A program made the translations under genes and the position numbers. From the NCBI RefSeq assembly GCF_004382795.1, contig NZ_SMSG01000005.1:248001-312000 (forward strand): DNA of 64,000 bases, read 5' to 3'. The notes beneath the pieces were generated by a model. The model was not told where the DNA came from. It made no database searches and worked only from the letters and a program-made list of their open reading frames with translations. Of this stretch, positions 59,625 to 64,000 are shown in pieces; position 1 is the first letter of the stretch; each line of letters starts with the position of its first letter. The stretch comes from Cumulibacter soli (GTDB lineage: Bacteria > Actinomycetota > Actinomycetes > Mycobacteriales > Antricoccaceae).

Positions 59625-59656
59625 GCCGGAACGCCGGAACGTCGGAACGTTAGAAC
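59625..59656. repeat. Four tandem 8-bp units
   Basis: GCCGGAAC, GCCGGAAC, GTCGGAAC and GTTAGAAC follow each other directly, 50 nt upstream of the next start. Confidence 0.6.
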
Positions 59657-59692
59657 GTCCGGTTCGACGCGCGCCTGTTCGCGAAATTGCCG

Positions 59693-59698
59693 CAGAAT
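59693..59698 (+). promoter_or_regulatory. -10-like element of leaderless promoter
   Basis: CAGAAT ends 7 nt before ATG 59706. Confidence 0.35.
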
Positions 59699-59705
59699 CG
59701 GACGT

Positions 59706-61091
59706 ATGCGTTTCGAGCACGAACTGACTCTGCCCTACCCGCGCGACCAGGTTTTCGCCTGGCATGAACGGCCGGGTGCGCTTGTGCGCCTCACTCCGCC
59801 GTCGTTGGCTCGCGTCGTGCAGGAACCGACTGAGGGTATCCGGGACGGCTCGGTCGCCGTACTACGACTGGCCATACCAGGCACAGTGGGCGCCGCCGGG
59901 CTGCGATGTACGGCGCAGCACTCCGGCTACGACCCACCCGCGAAGTTCGAGGATTCGATGATCGGCGGGCCGATGAAGGCCTGGCACCACACGCATCGGT
60001 TCATCGACGCTCCCGCCAACGGCACCATGATCCGAGACGAGGTTGATTTCGAACTTCCGGCGCCAGCCATCGGGCCCGCTGCAAAGATCGGCGAGCGGGT
60101 GGCCTTGCAGCAACTGTCCCGGATGTGGGCATTCCGCGATCGTCAATTGGCGTTTGACCTCGACTTCCACTCGCGACACACGACGCCCAAGACCGTCGCG
60201 GTCACCGGAGCTACCGGAATGGTCGGCACCCAACTCGTCGCCTTCCTGCGAGGTGGCGGGCACGACGTACATCGGGTCGTCAGGACTGAAGCGCGCGGCG
60301 GCGACATTGCCTGGGATCCTGCTCGCGGCATCCTGGACGCCGAACAGTTACGGGACGTCGACGTCGTCATCCATCTCGCCGGCGCCCCGATTGGACGCCG
60401 CTTCACCGACAAACATAAGAAGGCCGTCCGCGACAGCCGGATCGATGGCACGAGGCTCATCGCCGACACGCTCGCCACATTGGCGGACGACGGCCGCCGT
60501 CGCGCGCTGATCAGCGCATCTGCCTCTGGCTACTACGGCGCAAATCCCGGCGATGAAGTGCTCGCCGAGGACCGCGCGCCCGGAGACGGATTCCTCGCGG
60601 ATCTCTGTCGTGACTGGGAAGCAGCCTGCCAACCAGCCCGGGACGCCGGCGTACGGGTGGTGAACGTGCGCACCGGGATCGTGCAATCGGCGGCTGGCGG
60701 ACAATTAGGGATTCAGGCGCCGCTGTTCCGCCTTGGTGCCGGTGGCCCGCTCGGCAGTGGGGACCAGTGGATGCCGTGGATCGCGCTCGAGGATGTCGTC
60801 GGCATCTACGCGCACGCTGCCATGCACGAGGATCTCGAAGGCCCGATCAACGCGGTAGCACCTGGAATTGTCCGCAACGCCGAGTACGCCGACGCACTCG
60901 CGCACGTACTGCATCGGCCGGCGTTCCTGAAGGTGCCGAGGATCGGCCCGGCGATGCTGTTCGGAGCTGACGGCGCAGACGAGTTCGTGATGGCCGGGCA
61001 GCGGATGTCCGCGGAAAAGATCGAGACCGCGGGCTACCGCTTCGGCTACCCAGAACTCATCGACGCACTCGGCCACACCCTCGCTCGATGA
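59706..61091 (+). CDS. TIGR01777-family epimerase with N-terminal SRPBCC domain
   Basis: 461 residues from ATG 59706; a start at 59466 would overlap the previous gene. Residues 1-150 form an SRPBCC (START-like) domain (ELTLPYPRDQVFAWHERPGAL, TMIRDEVDFELP). From about 162 comes a NAD(P)-binding epimerase (VAVTGATGMVGTQLVAFL, VDVVIHLAGAPIGRRFTDKHK, SASGYYG, PWIALEDVVGIY). The TIGR01777 group includes proteins linked to cell-division inhibition (SulA-like name) with no proved activity. SRPBCC fusion is frequent in actinobacteria. Confidence 0.88.
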   Translation: MRFEHELTLPYPRDQVFAWHERPGALVRLTPPSLARVVQEPTEGIRDGSVAVLRLAIPGTVGAAGLRCTAQHSGYDPPAKFEDSMIGGPMKAWHHTHRFIDAPANGTMIRDEVDFELPAPAIGPAAKIGERVALQQLSRMWAFRDRQLAFDLDFHSRHTTPKTVAVTGATGMVGTQLVAFLRGGGHDVHRVVRTEARGGDIAWDPARGILDAEQLRDVDVVIHLAGAPIGRRFTDKHKKAVRDSRIDGTRLIADTLATLADDGRRRALISASASGYYGANPGDEVLAEDRAPGDGFLADLCRDWEAACQPARDAGVRVVNVRTGIVQSAAGGQLGIQAPLFRLGAGGPLGSGDQWMPWIALEDVVGIYAHAAMHEDLEGPINAVAPGIVRNAEYADALAHVLHRPAFLKVPRIGPAMLFGADGADEFVMAGQRMSAEKIETAGYRFGYPELIDALGHTLAR

Positions 61092-61455
61092 CTGGAATGC
61101 GATAACCGGACCCCGAACGCGATCACCGGAATGCGATTACCGGAACGCGATCGCCGGTATGCCGCGGGATACGCCTCGCAAAGGTCAGGCTCGAGAGACA
61201 CCTGGGTGGACGCGCCGTCATCGTCGGGGCTGCCGCGCTCGGGCGCGAACCCGTATCCCGCTGCGTCGGCAAGCGGCCAGCTACAGCCGCTACGCGCTCG
61301 TGGTGTCTCGATTCAGCGTCGGTGACCTGTATCGAATCCGCCGGTGCGCGGTTTTGTCGGCTCCGTGCCCAGCGAGACCGCGCTGTGCCCTGTGTATTGT
61401 CGGTGCGCGCCGATGGACGATCAGCCGGCGCTGATGTTTGAGGGTAGGAGTTTCT
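61092..61455. other. 364-nt intergenic region
   Basis: It begins with the 14-bp tandem array at 61094-61155. The rest shows no convincing gene; the ribosome-binding site of the next gene is at 61447-61450. Confidence 0.5.
61094..61155. repeat. Tandem 14-bp repeats right after a stop codon
   Basis: Units of GGAAYGCGATNRCC occur at 61094-61107, 61128-61141 and 61142-61155, with a 20-nt variant between the first two (61108-61127). Confidence 0.6.
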
Positions 61456-62790
61456 GTGTCGATCTATGACTTGTCGAACCGGCACCCGGATGACCTGATG
61501 CGGCGGTTGCGAGCCACGACTGCAGAAATCGGCGGAGACGACGCGGTCGCCGAGATTGATGCGCTGGAAAAGCGCCTCCAGCGATACTCGCATCTTCCCG
61601 GCGTGCTCAAAGGTCTGGCGAAACTCGACTTCAGCGCTGCGTTGTGCGATGCAGCGGCGTACGTCGTCCGCGGTTCGACGATGCAGAAGTTGGTTGATGA
61701 CACCTTGTTCGGGGCATGGGCGGTATTCGTGCTCGCGGCTCGCAGCGATGCGAGCGTTATTGACGAGATCGAAGCGGGCGTCAGCGGTGATTACGTCGCC
61801 GCTCGGGTCCGCGAGTTGCGCAACGGTACGAAGAAGGCCGTTGATCGCCGCGCAGCTGAACCCCAGGTTACGGCTGAGGCTGCGCCCGCGGCATCCGGCA
61901 ACGAGCTCGCCGGACCGGCGTCGGTGGGCAAGGTCAAGGCCTGGCTGCGCGACCACCCCGACGCCGACCCGCGCATCCTCGCGCCGAAGCCGAAGCAAAA
62001 GGCCGCGATGGTGGCCGCCGCCATCCGGGCCTTAGCGCAGCTGGGGACGCCGGCCGCGTTCGAGGTGATCAAGCAGTATGCGACCGATAAGCCCACGGAC
62101 CCGATGCTTGAGGAGCTCAAGCGCGCCTGGCACGGGTTCGACGAGCGCGAGTTCGCGGCCGCGATGTTCCGCCCGAGTGAGGCGCTCGGACATCTCGACC
62201 TGGGCATCGTGACCAAGCTGGATGGCATCGATGCTGTCGACGGACTCCGGTCGCTGCGGGTCGTCATCGATGACAACAAGTCCGGTCAGACCGATCTCAC
62301 GCCGCTGCGCGACTGCTCGACTCTGACCTCGCTGGACGTGCAGTTCAACGAACCGGTGGGTCCGGCGAATGTCGACTGGCTGCGTCCGTTGTCAGGTCTA
62401 CGGTCATTGCGCCTGGCCGGGCCGATGGACGGCGTTGACCTCACTGTGCTGCGGGAGATCAACGTGCAGTCCCTGTCGATCAGCCTCGTGGGTTGTGACG
62501 GATCGATCCTGCTGGAGGTCCCTCAATTGAAGGAATTGACCCTCGTGGGCGCCAGTGCGCGGCACGACCCGGGACCTGCAGTCGCTGCGCACCCGGGTCT
62601 CACACAGGTCGTGCTCGACCTCGTCGAGCGCGGCGTAGCGGTCTCGGTCTACAGCTTCGATAGTTGGTCGAGCGAGGTCCTAGCGGAAGCGGAGACCGCC
62701 GGAATGCACCTCACCGGCCGCAGCGGACTTACCACGATTGACGCGGCTAGGCAGTCCAGACGGAGCGAGAGGGCTGGGCCCGTCGGGTAG
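61456..62790 (+). CDS. Protein with HEAT-like and leucine-rich repeats
   Basis: 444 residues from GTG 61456, with GGAG 5 nt upstream. Residues about 60-250 are helical with HEAT/armadillo character (AAAIRALAQLGTPAAFEVIKQYA). Residues about 255-400 show irregular leucine-rich repeats: VDGLRSLRVVIDD, LTPLRDCSTLTSLDVQF, LRPLSGLRSLRLAGP, VPQLKELTLVGAS. No enzymatic domain, signal peptide or NACHT/kinase module is present. It may be a scaffold or ligand-binding protein. LRR proteins are uncommon in actinobacteria. Confidence 0.75.
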   Translation: MSIYDLSNRHPDDLMRRLRATTAEIGGDDAVAEIDALEKRLQRYSHLPGVLKGLAKLDFSAALCDAAAYVVRGSTMQKLVDDTLFGAWAVFVLAARSDASVIDEIEAGVSGDYVAARVRELRNGTKKAVDRRAAEPQVTAEAAPAASGNELAGPASVGKVKAWLRDHPDADPRILAPKPKQKAAMVAAAIRALAQLGTPAAFEVIKQYATDKPTDPMLEELKRAWHGFDEREFAAAMFRPSEALGHLDLGIVTKLDGIDAVDGLRSLRVVIDDNKSGQTDLTPLRDCSTLTSLDVQFNEPVGPANVDWLRPLSGLRSLRLAGPMDGVDLTVLREINVQSLSISLVGCDGSILLEVPQLKELTLVGASARHDPGPAVAAHPGLTQVVLDLVERGVAVSVYSFDSWSSEVLAEAETAGMHLTGRSGLTTIDAARQSRRSERAGPVG

Positions 62791-62846
62791 GCCGACGGGC
62801 CGCTGGGGCCGATCGGGTAGGTGCGTCGGAGATAGACTGGTTGAGA

Positions 62847-64000
62847 TCACGCGCCCGGTAGGAGCGACTCCGGGACATCCAAGTGCCGTGCCCGCAGAAA
62901 CTCTCCGAGCCCCTTCGCCTGCGCATCAAACCTCAACGATGAGGACACACCGTCTCCGAGGAACCCTTCGACGATGAAGTTCACCGCCCACAGGTTCGGC
63001 AGCACATACCGCCGGATCGGCAGATCGGCACAGCCCGGCAAGAGCGAACGCACCCGCGCGGTGCTCAGGTGCTCGTTCAAGAAGTCGAACGCCTCCTGAC
63101 TGCGCGCCCACACGCCGACATTCGCGTGCCCGCCTTTATCCCCGGACCGTGCGCCGGCGATCGTCCCCAGGGCCACGCGCCGCGTTGGGCCATCAGCGGT
63201 GGTCAACGTGCCCTCGTCGTACGACGGAGGATCCAACTCGAGCGAGGAGATCGTGCCGCTCTCCGGCAGTGTGAACGACTCGTCGCCGATCTGTCCGTGT
63301 GCCGATACGACACCGGCGGCGACCACCGCCGGGATGTACGTCTCGTACGACGTTGCGCCACCGGGCGGTGAGGTGCCGAACAGGCCCGGATAACTCGACA
63401 GCCCGGTCTGGATCACCGCCCCACTGAACGCGCGGCCTACCAGTTTCTCGTCACGGTCGGCGACGGCGATCCGCAGGATCGTGTTCGCGGCGCCGAACGA
63501 CTCGGGATCGGCGGCTGTGTTGCCGATCAAATCGACCTCGACCCGCTCGTAGGCGTCCTTGCCGCCGGGAATCATGTCCCAGATGGCCTCTTGGGCAACC
63601 CGCGCCTTACCTTCGGGATCATCGCCGGTGAGAACCATCAGCATCTGGTTGCGATATCCGCCCTCGACGGCCATTGACACCTTCAGGCCGCTGGGCGGGG
63701 CCTCGCCGCGTACGCCGGAGATCTCCACGCGATCAGGCCCGTCCTGTCGCAACTGGATCGAGTCCAGTCGCGCGGTCGCATCCGGGTTCGCATACTGTGG
63801 CCCGCCCACCTCGTACAACAGTTGCGCTTTGATCGTGTCGACGGTGACCTGCCCGCCCGTGCCGGCGTGTTTGGTGATCACCGACGACCCGTCCGGACGG
63901 ATCTCGGCCAGCGGAAAGCCTAGGCGCCGATAGTCGGCAACCTCGTCATAGAAGGAAAAGTTGCCGCCGGTGGCCTGCCCGCCGCACTCAATAACGTGCC
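62847..64000 (-). CDS. AtuA-family protein (acyclic terpene utilisation), 5' end beyond right edge
   Basis: The frame is open from base 64000 to the stop at 62847 (at least 384 residues). Visible motifs include HVIECGGQATGGNFS at the left of the protein, DPSSYDEG-like DPPSYDEGTL in the middle and ARSGDKGGHANVGVWAR in the C-terminal domain, all typical of AtuA. AtuA proteins belong to acyclic terpene (citronellol/geraniol) degradation gene sets in pseudomonads and are common in actinobacteria with unknown roles. The true start lies beyond the window. Confidence 0.87.
   Translation of the reverse strand, partial: HVIECGGQATGGNFSFYDEVADYRRLGFPLAEIRPDGSSVITKHAGTGGQVTVDTIKAQLLYEVGGPQYANPDATARLDSIQLRQDGPDRVEISGVRGEAPPSGLKVSMAVEGGYRNQMLMVLTGDDPEGKARVAQEAIWDMIPGGKDAYERVEVDLIGNTAADPESFGAANTILRIAVADRDEKLVGRAFSGAVIQTGLSSYPGLFGTSPPGGATSYETYIPAVVAAGVVSAHGQIGDESFTLPESGTISSLELDPPSYDEGTLTTADGPTRRVALGTIAGARSGDKGGHANVGVWARSQEAFDFLNEHLSTARVRSLLPGCADLPIRRYVLPNLWAVNFIVEGFLGDGVSSSLRFDAQAKGLGEFLRARHLDVPESLLPGA

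Noticed and set aside
61131-61434. Possible small proteins in the gap before the LRR gene
   Set aside because: Frames of 64 and 91 codons are Arg-rich, lack ribosome-binding sites and show no conserved pattern.

Overview
The window is 64 kb of high-GC chromosomal DNA from an actinobacterium. The lineage signs are mycothiol-linked DinB-fold enzymes, F420/FMN luciferase-like oxidoreductases, a DUF222-HNH gene, DUF1707, DUF2332 and DUF5709 proteins, an IdeR/DtxR-type iron box, and many start codons with a -10 hexamer only 6-7 nt upstream (leaderless transcription). The genus cannot be fixed from this window. There is no rRNA, tRNA, CRISPR array, insertion sequence or phage. Roughly 55 protein genes fill it, mostly metabolic. 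One is broken by a frameshift (DUF222-HNH) and two are cut by the window edges.

Layout. 0-2 kb: two membrane proteins of unknown function. 1.8-9.4 kb: an IclR regulator divergent from a catabolic set (SDR, zinc alcohol dehydrogenase, luciferase-like monooxygenase, PhyH-type dioxygenase, metallo-hydrolase), then an acyl-CoA ligase with a pair of identical inverted operator-like 14-mers upstream. 9.6-15.2 kb: a ferric-iron ABC importer (FbpA/B/C type) divergent from a response regulator and histidine kinase; an IdeR-like box lies between them and touches the -35 regions of both promoters. 15.2-18.4 kb: pantothenate genes (DUF2520 protein, panC, panB) and a thioesterase. 18.4-25.9 kb: metallo-hydrolase, DUF1707 protein, PHP/HhH protein, then a three-gene run (DsbA-fold protein, mycothiol-type isomerase, acyl-CoA ligase) and a membrane protein.

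26-38 kb: Ohr peroxidase, LLM oxidoreductase, Old Yellow Enzyme homologue, an orphan substrate-binding protein that appears to have lost its lipobox, a TetR-crotonase pair divergent from a membrane protein through three copies of one 13-bp palindrome, two MFS transporters, DUF2332, ornithine-cyclodeaminase-like and MpaB-like enzymes. 38-48 kb: Q/G/P-rich membrane protein, YciO/Sua5 protein, lysoplasmalogenase homologue, Baeyer-Villiger monooxygenase, the broken DUF222-HNH gene, penicillin-acylase-family hydrolase, lipase-maturation-factor homologue with DUF5709. 49-54.8 kb: SDR, deoC, crotonase, acyl-CoA ligase, and a Rossmann-like orphan protein.

54.8-56.3 kb is the most unusual segment. An AbiEi/DUF559-type gene sits between two related ~70-nt nested stem-loop repeats. 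56.3-64 kb: AbrB-family membrane protein, crotonase, TIGR03084 protein, SRPBCC-epimerase fusion (TIGR01777), a HEAT/LRR-like protein and an AtuA-family gene leaving the right edge.

Together the genes suggest a free-living heterotroph that activates organic acids with CoA (three ligases, three crotonases), oxidises hydrophobic or ring compounds (BVMO, PhyH, LLM, OYE, AtuA) and controls these modules with local IclR, TetR and IdeR-type operators.
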